Shown piece by piece: positions 8,339 through 17,223 of a DNA stretch of 64,000 bases. The stretch is taken from contig JABDHK010000011.1 in NCBI GenBank assembly GCA_012972835.1, positions 62,001 to 126,000 on the forward strand, in the 5' to 3' direction. The position numbers were made by a program, and so were the translations under genes. The notes under the pieces are model-generated. The model was not told where the DNA came from. It saw only the letters and a list, made by a program, of their open reading frames with translations, and did no database searches. The first letter of the stretch is position 1. Every line of letters begins with the position of its first letter. The stretch comes from Chlorobiaceae bacterium. GTDB lineage: Bacteria; Bacteroidota; Chlorobiia; Chlorobiales; Chlorobiaceae.

Positions 8339-11300
8339 ATGAAAACCTCTTCGGATAGCCACAAAAGCCATCAATCAGCAACCAGCGATGAACAGGGAGT
8401 TACAACAATAAAAGAGAGTGTTGACTTATTTCCCGTTATAGGCATTGGCGCTTCTGCCGGAGGGCTTGAAGCACTGGAGATTTTTCTTAAGTATATTCCT
8501 TCATGCTGTGGGATGGCCTTTGTGATTGTTCAGCATCTTGACCCTACACATAAGGGTATTATGGTTGAACTGCTTCAGCGCGTTACCGATCTTCCTGTCG
8601 TTCAGGTCACCGATCGTCTCAAGGTTGAGCCGGAACATGTCTATGTTATTCCGTCCAATAAAGACATGGCTATACTCCATGGTATACTCTATCTGTTCGA
8701 TATGGTTCAGCCCCGGGGATTGCGATTACCGATTGATTTCTTTTTTCGTTCAATGGCTAAAGACATGCAGCAGCATGCCATCGCGGTCATCCTTTCAGGG
8801 ATGGGCTCTGACGGTACACTTGGTCTGCGCGATATCAAGGAGAAGGGTGGCGGTGTTTTTGTGCAGGAACCTGCCTCTGCAAAATATGACGGTATGCCGC
8901 GCAGCGCCATTGATGCCGGTTTAGCTGATATCATAGCTCCTGTCGAGGAGTTGCCAGCGAGGATAATGGCCTATCTGAAGCATCTTCCCCTGATCACCAG
9001 TTCAGCGATCTCTCTTGAGGACAAAGCGCTTAGCGCTCTTGAGAAGGTTATCATCATTTTGCGTGCTCATACAGGACACGACTTCTCTCTCTATAAAAAA
9101 AAAACAGTCTATCGCCGGATCGAACGGCGTATGGGTATCCACAAGATCGAAAAGATCAGCGACTATGTCCGCTTCCTGCAGGAGAATCCTCATGAAACTA
9201 AGCTCTTGTTCGATGAGCTGCTTATCGGGGTAACAAGTTTTTTTCGCGATCCGCTTGCCTGGGAAGTCCTTAAAACCAAAGCAATTCCATCTCTTCTTGC
9301 TATCCGGCCACAGGGCGGTACTCTTCGAGCCTGGCTTACTGGCTGTTCGACTGGTGAGGAGGCCTACTCTCTGGCCATTATCTTTAAAGAGGCCATTGAG
9401 GCCATCAAGCCCACTGTAAATTTCAGAATCCAGATTTTTGCCACCGATCTTGACAAAGATGCAATAGAGAGGGCCCGTCTGGGTACCTATCTGCCAAATA
9501 TTACGGCGGATATCTCTCCACAGCGTCTCAAGCGCTTTTTTGAGCATGACGATCATGGCTATAGAATCTCAAGAGAGATCCGTGAAACAATTGTTTTTGC
9601 TCCTCACAATGTGATCATGGATCCACCCTTCACCAAACTTGATATACTTGTTTGCCGAAACCTGTTTATCTACATGGAGCAGGAGTTGCAGAAAAAACTC
9701 CTTCCTCTTTTTCATTACAGTCTGAACTCAGGAGGAATCCTTTTTCTTGGTAGTGCCGAGACGGTTAGTTCATGTAGCTACCTCTTTGAGCCAGTTGACA
9801 GCAAGGCTCGGATTTTCCGGCAGATTCAACAGAGCGTGCGACTCGATCAGTTTGATTTTCCAGCTTCATTTTCACTTCAAAAGCTGGGCGTTTCGGCCCT
9901 GGTGGATTCCGTCGAGAGATCAAGAACCCTGGAGATCAACCTGCAATCCATGACTGATCAGCTTTTACTGAAAAATTATACCCCTCCAGCGGTGTTGACG
10001 AACAAGAAAGGAGATATTGTCTATATTCATGGCCGCACCGGCAAGTATCTTGAACCAGCTGCGGGCAAGGCAAACTGGAATATTTTTGCCATGGCACGAG
10101 AAGGGCTGCGCTATGAACTCAATATTTTATTTGGAAATACCATCCGCCAAAAAGCAGTGGCTTTAAAAAACGGAGTCATTATTGGGTCAAATGGTGAAAA
10201 ACAGATTGTGGATTTGAGAGTCGAGCAGCTCTACCAGCCTGATTCCCTTAGTGGTCTGATATTGACTGTTTTTCTTGATGTCAAAAAAAGCACATACACT
10301 CACTCATCGGGTAAGAGAAAGCCCGCTGATTCCCCTGCAGGCAATATCGCATCGATGGAGCTTGAACTAAAACAGGCCAGAGATGAGTTGTTCTCTATTC
10401 GTGAAGAGATGCAGACCTCCCAGGAAGAGCTCAAATCAAGCAATGAAGAGATGCAGTCCGCCAATGAGGAGATGCAGAGTACCAACGAGGAGTTGACCAC
10501 TTCAAAGGAGGAGATGCAATCCCTGAACGAAGAGCTGCAGACCGTTAATCAGGAGCTGCAGTCCAAAGTGAGTGACCTCTCGCAGGCAAACAATGATATG
10601 AAAAACCTGTTGAACAGCACCGATATTGCAACACTCTTTCTGGACGACTCCCTTAATATCCGACGCTTTACAACCCGGACGGTCACCATCATCAAGCTGA
10701 TTGCAACCGACATTGGACGTCCAATAACCGATATTGCCACTGATCTGCGCTATCCCGATCTCGCTGATGATGCAAGGCAGGTGCTTGATAGTCTGGCTTT
10801 CAGTGAAAAAAATGTATCAACACATAATGGAAACTGGTTTTCCGTCAAGATTATGCCATATCGAACACAGGAAAACAAAATTGATGGACTGGTGATCACT
10901 TTCAGCGATATTACTGCATTAAAGAGGTCTCAACATAGTTTGCTGGAGAGTGAAGAGAACTTCCGCTTTTTGTTTGAATCAATTCCTCAAGGAGGATTGC
11001 TTTTCAATGCGGAAGGACAAATTATCAAGGCAAATCGTGAGGCTCAGGAAATTTTCGGCTTATTAATCGAAGATAGTGTAGGTAAAAAGATGTCGGATTT
11101 GCGATGTATATTTGTTCGTGAAGATGGTTCAGCCCTTCCTTTTGCAGAGTTTCCTGCTTTGATTTCTTTGCGTTCAGGTCATAGAGTCAACGATGCTGTT
11201 TTGGGTATTGTTCAGCTATCAGGAAAGAAGTGCCGGTGGATCAGGGTTAATGCACTGCCCCAATTCAGAAAAGATATGGCAAATCCCTATCAGGTTTTTA

Positions 11301-11353
11301 CCTCTTTTGTTGAAATCCCCGGGGCTCCGCACACTGACATGCAAAAGATCTGA
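8339..11353 (+). CDS. CheB-CheR fusion with coiled coil and PAS domains
   Basis: A 1004-residue signalling protein. An N-terminal CheB methylesterase domain without a receiver (about 32-215) keeps Ser in GASAGGLEALE, His in IVQHLDPTHKG and Asp in SGMGSDGTLG. A CheR methyltransferase follows (about 225-500), with GVTSFFRDPLAW, WLTGCSTGEEAYSLA as the SAM loop, and DILVCRNLFIYM. Next is a Glu/Gln/Asn coiled coil (about 675-750) made of EEMQS/NEEL heptads, then two PAS domains (about 755-865 and 880-1000). Such fusions act in chemotaxis-like or other two-component pathways. A hybrid kinase starts 17 bases downstream, and no MCP, CheA or CheW gene is nearby. Confidence 0.88.
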   Translation: MKTSSDSHKSHQSATSDEQGVTTIKESVDLFPVIGIGASAGGLEALEIFLKYIPSCCGMAFVIVQHLDPTHKGIMVELLQRVTDLPVVQVTDRLKVEPEHVYVIPSNKDMAILHGILYLFDMVQPRGLRLPIDFFFRSMAKDMQQHAIAVILSGMGSDGTLGLRDIKEKGGGVFVQEPASAKYDGMPRSAIDAGLADIIAPVEELPARIMAYLKHLPLITSSAISLEDKALSALEKVIIILRAHTGHDFSLYKKKTVYRRIERRMGIHKIEKISDYVRFLQENPHETKLLFDELLIGVTSFFRDPLAWEVLKTKAIPSLLAIRPQGGTLRAWLTGCSTGEEAYSLAIIFKEAIEAIKPTVNFRIQIFATDLDKDAIERARLGTYLPNITADISPQRLKRFFEHDDHGYRISREIRETIVFAPHNVIMDPPFTKLDILVCRNLFIYMEQELQKKLLPLFHYSLNSGGILFLGSAETVSSCSYLFEPVDSKARIFRQIQQSVRLDQFDFPASFSLQKLGVSALVDSVERSRTLEINLQSMTDQLLLKNYTPPAVLTNKKGDIVYIHGRTGKYLEPAAGKANWNIFAMAREGLRYELNILFGNTIRQKAVALKNGVIIGSNGEKQIVDLRVEQLYQPDSLSGLILTVFLDVKKSTYTHSSGKRKPADSPAGNIASMELELKQARDELFSIREEMQTSQEELKSSNEEMQSANEEMQSTNEELTTSKEEMQSLNEELQTVNQELQSKVSDLSQANNDMKNLLNSTDIATLFLDDSLNIRRFTTRTVTIIKLIATDIGRPITDIATDLRYPDLADDARQVLDSLAFSEKNVSTHNGNWFSVKIMPYRTQENKIDGLVITFSDITALKRSQHSLLESEENFRFLFESIPQGGLLFNAEGQIIKANREAQEIFGLLIEDSVGKKMSDLRCIFVREDGSALPFAEFPALISLRSGHRVNDAVLGIVQLSGKKCRWIRVNALPQFRKDMANPYQVFTSFVEIPGAPHTDMQKI

Positions 11354-11370
11354 AAACAGGAGAATCCTTT

Positions 11371-13128
11371 ATGACAAAGAAGAAAGCCAATGCCAATGGA
11401 CTCTCTGAGCTGAGACAAAGGGCCGAAGAATACTGGCCGGGTATTCAGAAGAAGAACAGTATGCAAATCTCTCCCGATGAGATGCATCGTGTTATCCATG
11501 AACTTTCGATTCACCAGATCGAACTTGAAATGCAGCGGGATGAACTGCTTCAGACGAGGGGAGAGCTGGAGGAGAGTCTGGAACGTTATACCGAGCTTTA
11601 CGAATTTGCGCCGCATGGTTACCTGACACTTGCCAGAGACAGTACGATAGTTGAGGCGAGCCTGACCGCATCGTCGATGCTTGGTGAAGAACGTGCCCTT
11701 TTGAAAGGTGATCGTTTTAGTCGCTTTATTACCGATGATAACCTTCCGGTTTTCAATGCTCTCTTGGAGAGAGTATTCAGTCGCAATGAGCCAAAATATG
11801 CGGAAGTGATGCTTCTTAACCATGCTGTCCAGCCACTTCAGAATAAAACCTTCCTGCCCCGTGAGAAGTGTATGATTGTTCGGATTGATGCTCTCGTTAC
11901 CGATGATGGCCAGGAGTGCAGGGCGACCCTTACCGACATAACCCGGCAAAAGCAGACCGAGCAGGAAAATGTTGTTCTCCAGGAGAGTTTGATGCAGGCC
12001 CAGAAGATGGAGTCAATTGGCCGTCTGGCGGGTGGAGTTGCGCACGATTTTAACAATATGCTGCAGGTGATGCTTGGCAACCTTGATCTGTTGATTGAGA
12101 GCAATGAGCTGCCAGGCAGTGTGCATGAAATATTTGCCGATCTTCGCACCTCAGTCCTCAAATCAGCCGAACTTACAAACCAGCTGCTTGCTTTTGCCCG
12201 ACGACAGGCTGTCGATCGACAGGTACTGGATTTCAATGCAGTACTCTTCAAGACGATTAACATGCTTAAACGTCTTCTCGGCTCGAATATTGAGCTGATC
12301 TTTGCCCCAGCGATAGATCTCTGGCCGGTAAAAATGGATGCATCGCAAATCGATCAGATTATAACCAATCTTGCAATTAATTCGAAAGAGGCCATACAAG
12401 GTAGTGGAACAATTTCCATTGAAACCCGTAATGTCCATCTTGATGATGAATTTTGTAAGCATCATCCTGAAATAGTACAAGGGGATTATCTCCTGCTTGT
12501 TGTCCACGATGACGGATGCGGTATGGACAAAAAAACAGTTGATTCAGTTTTTGAGCCCTTTTTTACTACCAAATCGAAGGTATCAAGTAGCGGCCTTGGA
12601 CTTGCCACTGTTTATGGTATTGTCATGCAGAACAAAGGGTTGATTACTGTATCAAGCCAAAAGGGAAAAGGAACAACCTTTGAAATTTATTTGCCTTCTT
12701 ATACTGGCACCCCCAATTTTTGTCCATCTGCCACAATAGTTGAAAATATAACCGGCGGTAATGAAGTTATTTTGCTGGTTGAGGATGATAAGTTTGTGAG
12801 AAATATTACGCATGAATTCCTGAAAAGTTTTGGCTATACGGTTTTGGTTGCATCATTGCCAACTGAGGCGATTTCACTTTCTTTGGAATATCCCGGTACT
12901 ATCAACCTGCTTGTGACTGATGTGATCATGCCTGGCATGAATGGGAGGGATCTTGCTCTGCTCTTGAAAAAGAGCCGTCCGGGCATAAACATTCTTCTTA
13001 TTTCCGGATATGCGGATAACTCACTGGAGTGTAAAGAGGCTGAGGAGCTTCCGATGCCCTTTCTTGGCAAACCTTTTTCCCGCAATGAGCTTGCTCTCAA
13101 GATAAGGGAACTTCTTGATCCTTCTTGA
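11371..13128 (+). CDS. PAS hybrid sensor histidine kinase with C-terminal receiver
   Basis: A 585-residue soluble kinase. An N-terminal helical region (MHRVIHELSIHQIELEMQRDEL) leads into a PAS domain (about 75-190). The HisKA box is GRLAGGVAHDFNNMLQ, with the phospho-acceptor His near 225. The HATPase domain has NLAINSKEAI, VHDDGCGMD and SGLGLATVYGI. A receiver (about 465-583) has the acidic pair VEDDK and the acceptor Asp in LLVTDVIMPGMNG near 516. It lies 17 bases after the CheB-CheR gene and almost certainly works with it. No membrane segments are seen, so the signal should be cytoplasmic. Confidence 0.9.
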   Translation: MTKKKANANGLSELRQRAEEYWPGIQKKNSMQISPDEMHRVIHELSIHQIELEMQRDELLQTRGELEESLERYTELYEFAPHGYLTLARDSTIVEASLTASSMLGEERALLKGDRFSRFITDDNLPVFNALLERVFSRNEPKYAEVMLLNHAVQPLQNKTFLPREKCMIVRIDALVTDDGQECRATLTDITRQKQTEQENVVLQESLMQAQKMESIGRLAGGVAHDFNNMLQVMLGNLDLLIESNELPGSVHEIFADLRTSVLKSAELTNQLLAFARRQAVDRQVLDFNAVLFKTINMLKRLLGSNIELIFAPAIDLWPVKMDASQIDQIITNLAINSKEAIQGSGTISIETRNVHLDDEFCKHHPEIVQGDYLLLVVHDDGCGMDKKTVDSVFEPFFTTKSKVSSSGLGLATVYGIVMQNKGLITVSSQKGKGTTFEIYLPSYTGTPNFCPSATIVENITGGNEVILLVEDDKFVRNITHEFLKSFGYTVLVASLPTEAISLSLEYPGTINLLVTDVIMPGMNGRDLALLLKKSRPGINILLISGYADNSLECKEAEELPMPFLGKPFSRNELALKIRELLDPS

Positions 13129-13140
13129 TCTTCCCGGGTA

Positions 13141-13169
13141 TGCCGGGAGAGCATCATCATCTCCCGGCA
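13141..13169. terminator. Hairpin between convergent kinase and SecB-like genes
   Basis: TGCCGGGAGA (13141-13150) and its exact complement TCTCCCGGCA (13160-13169) enclose a 9-base loop. There is no long T run, so it may act as a bidirectional stop or as an mRNA 3'-end stabiliser. Confidence 0.65.
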
Positions 13170-13175
13170 CTCTCT

Positions 13176-13628
13176 TCAGGATGCAGGTTCCAAAGGAAGG
13201 GCAAGGTTATCCGGGATCATCTCTTCAATGTTGTTGGCCGGAATAAAAAAGCGGTTCATCGGAGTGTTTTCAGTTCTGCTATGTAAAATGCCGCGTGCGG
13301 TGCTTGCCGTGAGTATGGCAAGGTGACCGGCAAAGTTTTTTGGAAGCACGAAGAAGCCGTTTTCCTGACTGGAAAAGAGCGTCCATGAATCAGGGTCTAT
13401 GGCGAAGACACATCCAGTTTCAATGGTGATAAATGGAATATCTTCTTGCAGAAAGATGTTTTTGAAGAGTACTTTCAACAGATGCTGCTGATTGTCGATA
13501 CCAAAGTTCAGGCCAGCATTGATGGTTACAGGCTTGTCGTCAACAATGGTGTCCGGTAGAATTTCAAATTGTTCAGTCGTGATTTGTGCAAGGGCAAAGT
13601 TTACACGACGGTTGTTGCTATCTGGCAT
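13176..13628 (-). CDS. SecB-like protein
   Basis: A 150-residue protein. The pattern of beta-strands (RVNFALAQITTEQFEI, TINAGLNFGIDNQQHLLKV, ITIETGCVFAID) followed by helices and the block STARGILHSRTENTPMN then FFIPANNIEEMIP matches the SecB-fold proteins of Bacteroidetes and Chlorobi rather than the proteobacterial SecB. SecB tetramers hold preproteins unfolded for SecA, but SecB-fold proteins also serve as chaperones for toxin-antitoxin systems, so the client is unknown. It is divergent from murB, with about 90 bases between the starts. Confidence 0.55.
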   Translation of the reverse strand: MPDSNNRRVNFALAQITTEQFEILPDTIVDDKPVTINAGLNFGIDNQQHLLKVLFKNIFLQEDIPFITIETGCVFAIDPDSWTLFSSQENGFFVLPKNFAGHLAILTASTARGILHSRTENTPMNRFFIPANNIEEMIPDNLALPLEPAS

Positions 13629-13716
13629 GGTTTGTAAGATAATAAGGTTGCTGAAGAGGTCAACTGAAACAGTACAAGAGCGTTTGAAAGTTGAAAAATA
13701 TGGAATTTATTTGAAT

Positions 13717-15339
13717 ATGCCTGAATTACTTCTCCCCTGTGCGTTTGAATCTGAGGTTTCTCTTGCTGCCCGGGCCTATTACGGCATTGGCGGCTGTGCC
13801 CGTTTTTTGGCTCATCCCGGAACTCCCGCCGAACTCGCCGCTCTTCTACTCTGGAACAGGGCACACCATCTTCCTCTTGCTCTCATAGGGAGCGGGAGCA
13901 ATACCTTGTTTGCAGATAGTTATTTCCCGGGAATTGTGATCTCTTTAGACCGGATGCAGAGAATATCCTGGTTATCCGATGACGAACTCTTCTGCGAGGC
14001 TGGTGCCGAGAACACCCTGATTGCCGAAAAGTTGTTGCAAAGCAGTCGGGGAGGTGGGGAGTGGCTTTACCGGCTTCCTGGTCAGATAGGGGCTACAGTC
14101 AGAATGAATGCCCGCTGTTTTGGTGGTGAAATATCGGCTGTTACAGCGGCCATTCTGACGTTCTCCCTTGACGGACGGCTGCTCTGGCAGAGCCCTGATG
14201 AGGTTTTTCGTGGTTACAAGCAGACCTCTCTCATGGCGAACCCGGCGGTTGTTGTTGCTGTTGTGCTTCGGTTTCCTCAAATCGAGTCAACCCATGAGAT
14301 CAAGCTTCGGATGGTGGAATATGAGGAGGAGCGCGCAAACAAGCACCATTTCGATTTTCCGAGCTGCGGCTCAACCTTCAAGAATAACTATGCCGCCGGT
14401 CGGTCGAGCGGCACTATTTTTGAAGAACTTGGTTTCAAGGGGCGGCAAGTTGGGGGAGCGATGGTCAGCCGTCATCATGCCAATTTTATCTATAACACGG
14501 GAGGCGCCACCGCTGAAGATGTGCTCACGCTTGCCGCCCAGCTGAAAATTGCCGCAATGGAAGAGGCTGGTGTTCAGCTTGATCTTGAGGTAGAGTGTAT
14601 TGGCCTCTTTGATGGAGAGCTCCTTGCATCGTGTGGTGTAGGCTATGTTGCCGACAACCATGACCAAAAAATGGGTTGGGCCGGGCTTCTAAGCTTTCCC
14701 GGGAAGGAAATAACCAGGGCTGAAATTTCGGAGCCTCAGTTTCCTCGTCCGCTGCTACAGGGATCGCTTGTGGGTTATGGCGCTCTCGACCGGAAATTTC
14801 CCGCCGGGGCGTTTGTTGAAGTTGAACAGTTGCTTAAGATTCAGGAGGCCATAGCTCGCCCTGAAGCGCCTTTTCTACGCTGGACAACCAGTTGCGGCAA
14901 TCCCGCTCTTTTTTCGATAAAGCCGCCCTCTGCCCTGCCTGCAGGCACCTTTACTGACAGATTGTGGCACTATGGAGTGTCAGAACTTTTTATTGCTCAC
15001 CCAACTTCTGACTCCCGCTATCTTGAGTTTGAAATAACTCCAGAGGGTCATTGGGTTGCGCTTTGCTTTGAAAGCCCGAGAAAAAGGGCGAAAGGGTATG
15101 AGACTCTCTCTCCTGAACCCTGGAGAGGGCAGTTGCACATGGTGGACAGTGAGGGGTGTTTCGGTATGGAGTTTTCCTATCAGCTGCTGCAACCCTTCAT
15201 CAGTGACGGGATTATTGCCCTGCAATGCTGTGCATCAACAGGCAGGGGAGAGCACGCTTTGTTTCCCTGGTGGGAAGCCTCCCACTCTCCGGCTGATTTT
15301 CATCAGCCGGCACACTTTTACCACATCTCTCTCTTATAA
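13717..15339 (+). CDS. murB: UDP-N-acetylenolpyruvoylglucosamine reductase (MurB) with a C-terminal extension
   Basis: A 540-residue protein. Residues 1-300 are a complete MurB, the FAD enzyme that makes UDP-MurNAc for peptidoglycan. Motifs are YYGIGGCARFL, LIGSGSNTLFAD, RLPGQIGATVRMNARCFGGE, the catalytic-Ser block CGSTFKNN and LDLEVECIG. The extra 240 residues resemble carbohydrate-binding family 9/DOMON-like beta-sandwiches (DRLWHYGVSELFIAHP, YLEFEITPEGHWVALCFESP). That assignment is by pattern only. I chose ATG 13717 because MurB homology begins there; the frame is open upstream into the divergent gene. The 3' end overlaps flxA by 6 bases. Confidence 0.85.
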   Translation: MPELLLPCAFESEVSLAARAYYGIGGCARFLAHPGTPAELAALLLWNRAHHLPLALIGSGSNTLFADSYFPGIVISLDRMQRISWLSDDELFCEAGAENTLIAEKLLQSSRGGGEWLYRLPGQIGATVRMNARCFGGEISAVTAAILTFSLDGRLLWQSPDEVFRGYKQTSLMANPAVVVAVVLRFPQIESTHEIKLRMVEYEEERANKHHFDFPSCGSTFKNNYAAGRSSGTIFEELGFKGRQVGGAMVSRHHANFIYNTGGATAEDVLTLAAQLKIAAMEEAGVQLDLEVECIGLFDGELLASCGVGYVADNHDQKMGWAGLLSFPGKEITRAEISEPQFPRPLLQGSLVGYGALDRKFPAGAFVEVEQLLKIQEAIARPEAPFLRWTTSCGNPALFSIKPPSALPAGTFTDRLWHYGVSELFIAHPTSDSRYLEFEITPEGHWVALCFESPRKRAKGYETLSPEPWRGQLHMVDSEGCFGMEFSYQLLQPFISDGIIALQCCASTGRGEHALFPWWEASHSPADFHQPAHFYHISLL

Positions 15340-16200
15340 ATCGGAGGCCGGCATGCGGGATACCTCTGCCGCAGTAAAGACCGGTCCCTCCTTGCACACA
15401 TAGACCGACCCGACATTGCATCGTCCGCATTTACCCACACCGCATTTCATACGGTTTTCAAGCGTTGTATAGACATTTGCTTCATCAAAGCCAAGCTTTT
15501 TGAGCGATATCAGCGTGAACTTGATCATGATGGGTGGGCCGCAAATGACCGCAATGCAGTTATCAGGAGAGGGAGCCGCCTCCTCAAGCACGGTTGGCAC
15601 AAAGCCGATCCTGTGCTTCCAGTCGGGTGACTCTCCACCAGGATCGACGGTCAGGACAAGCTCGACATCGCTCCGCTCCAGCCACTCCTCAAGCTCATGC
15701 TTGTAAACCAGGTCGGCCACGGTACGCGCTCCGTAGACAATGGTGACCTTGCCAAATTTTTCACGCTGGTCAAGGCACGACCAGATAACGCTTCTTGTCG
15801 GAGGCAAGGCAATCCCCCCCGAAATAAACAGAAGGTTCTTGCCGTGGAACTCCTCAATGGGAAAGCGGTTTCCGTAAGGCCCCCTGAAAGTGATGAGGTC
15901 GCCGATATCGGCATTTGCCAGGGCAGATGTTACCCGCCCGGATTGCCGGAAGGTGCATTCGATATACTCCTTGCGTGTTTCAGGGCTGGCGACACAGAAG
16001 GTGCTCTCTCCCTCACCATAAACACCGTAGAGACCGAACATGCCGGTTCGATAGGTTTCCATGAAAGAGTCATGATCAGCCGGATTCTGAAACTCAAGTC
16101 TCAATGTTCTCACGCCGGGTGCTTCGTCGTGGCGGGCGACGATTTTCATAATGGCCGGCTTGTAGATGTTTGGTTGCACGTTGTGGATGTTTTCGGTCAC
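15334..16200 (-). CDS. flxA: FlxA-like FAD/NAD(P)-binding subunit with [2Fe-2S] cluster
   Basis: A 288-residue flavoprotein of the ferredoxin-NADP reductase type, also called the gamma subunit of sulfhydrogenase or anaerobic sulfite reductase. RLEFQNPADHD opens an FAD domain with FRGPYGNRFP. An NAD domain follows (LLFISGGIALPPTRSVIW, CGPPIMIKFTLISLKKLGF). The C-terminus has CGVGKCGRCNVGSVYVCKEG for a [2Fe-2S] cluster. It is the last gene of the hdr-flx operon and is the predicted site of NADH oxidation. The start overlaps the flxB stop by 4 bases. Confidence 0.8.
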   Translation of the reverse strand: MTENIHNVQPNIYKPAIMKIVARHDEAPGVRTLRLEFQNPADHDSFMETYRTGMFGLYGVYGEGESTFCVASPETRKEYIECTFRQSGRVTSALANADIGDLITFRGPYGNRFPIEEFHGKNLLFISGGIALPPTRSVIWSCLDQREKFGKVTIVYGARTVADLVYKHELEEWLERSDVELVLTVDPGGESPDWKHRIGFVPTVLEEAAPSPDNCIAVICGPPIMIKFTLISLKKLGFDEANVYTTLENRMKCGVGKCGRCNVGSVYVCKEGPVFTAAEVSRMPASDL

Positions 16201-17210
16201 TGCGATAATTTTGATATCTCTTGTAAAGTCTCGGTAATACCCATGTCAACCGGGCACTGTCGTGAACAGCGGCCGCATCCGCTGCAGCTGTTCACACTGA
16301 ACTTGCCGGGAAAATAGTTGAATTTATGCATGATTCGCTGGCGCCATCGTGCTGATTGTGTCGATCGGGGGTTATGTCCCGAAGTATGCATGGTAAAGAG
16401 GGCAAATGAGCAGCTGTCCCAGTTTTTTCGTCTCATTCCGCTGTAGGTGTCGCCTTCGTCCTGTATATCAAAGCAGTGGCAGGTGGGACAAAGGAAGGTA
16501 CATGAAGCGCAGCCGATGCAGCGCATCGATATCTCTTTCCAGAATCGGCTTTCAAAGTTTTCAGGATTCTGCAGCCAGGCAACTGAGCGGTCAAGGTCAA
16601 ACTTTTTCTCAACAACCGCCAGAGGAGCTGCCGTGTCGGCACTCTCCTGCACTATATCAGCAATTGCCTTGAATGCATCTCGTCCACGGTCGGTAATCTC
16701 CTCAACCAGCCACCCTCTCTTGTTTTCAAGTGGACGAAGCAGTATATCGGAGCCCTTCGTACTGTCAGGCGCCAGTTTAAGCGAGGTGCACATGCAGAAA
16801 TCGTCCGATTGCGTACAGGCAATAGTCACAATAACCGATTCATTGCGCCGCTGGAACCAGTATTCATCTTTGTAATCCCATCCAAAAAGAGGATCATCAA
16901 TCGCCATGCCTGAGGCATCACATGGGCGTGCACCGAAAATGATTCTTTGCCCGGATGGCGGTAAAAAATCCTTTGTCTCGATCGAATCTTTTTTGATAGT
17001 GTATTGCAACATCGGTTCACTCTGAGGAAAAAAAAGCTCCTTGATTGAACGTTCGGTAAGAATAAGCCCTAAATCTAATTCCGCAGCACGTTCAACGGCT
17101 GCGTATGTTGAAATATTATTTCGCTGTACAGGGCCTATAACACTGAAACCTGCCTTTTTCCATCGTTCGACACAATTGTCAAGTTTATCGCTGAAGAGGA
17201 TTTTTGTCAT
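16197..17210 (-). CDS. flxB: FlxB-like iron-sulfur subunit
   Basis: A 337-residue protein like the beta subunit of sulfhydrogenase or anaerobic sulfite reductase subunit A. It has an N-terminal alpha/beta domain with GARPCDASGMAIDDPLF and a Cys-rich IACTQSDDFCMC segment. Two [4Fe-4S] ferredoxin motifs follow, CIGCASCTFLCPTCHC near 235 and CSGCGRCSRQCPVDMG near 312. It should pass electrons from the FlxA flavin towards FlxC/FlxD and HdrA. It overlaps flxA by 4 bases and lies 13 bases after flxC. Confidence 0.78.
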   Translation of the reverse strand: MTKILFSDKLDNCVERWKKAGFSVIGPVQRNNISTYAAVERAAELDLGLILTERSIKELFFPQSEPMLQYTIKKDSIETKDFLPPSGQRIIFGARPCDASGMAIDDPLFGWDYKDEYWFQRRNESVIVTIACTQSDDFCMCTSLKLAPDSTKGSDILLRPLENKRGWLVEEITDRGRDAFKAIADIVQESADTAAPLAVVEKKFDLDRSVAWLQNPENFESRFWKEISMRCIGCASCTFLCPTCHCFDIQDEGDTYSGMRRKNWDSCSFALFTMHTSGHNPRSTQSARWRQRIMHKFNYFPGKFSVNSCSGCGRCSRQCPVDMGITETLQEISKLSQ

Positions 17211-17223
17211 ACGGGTTTGTTAC

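Noticed and set aside
15697-16317. 206-codon plus-strand frame
   Set aside because: Antisense to flxA and flxB, both of which carry intact cluster and cofactor motifs.
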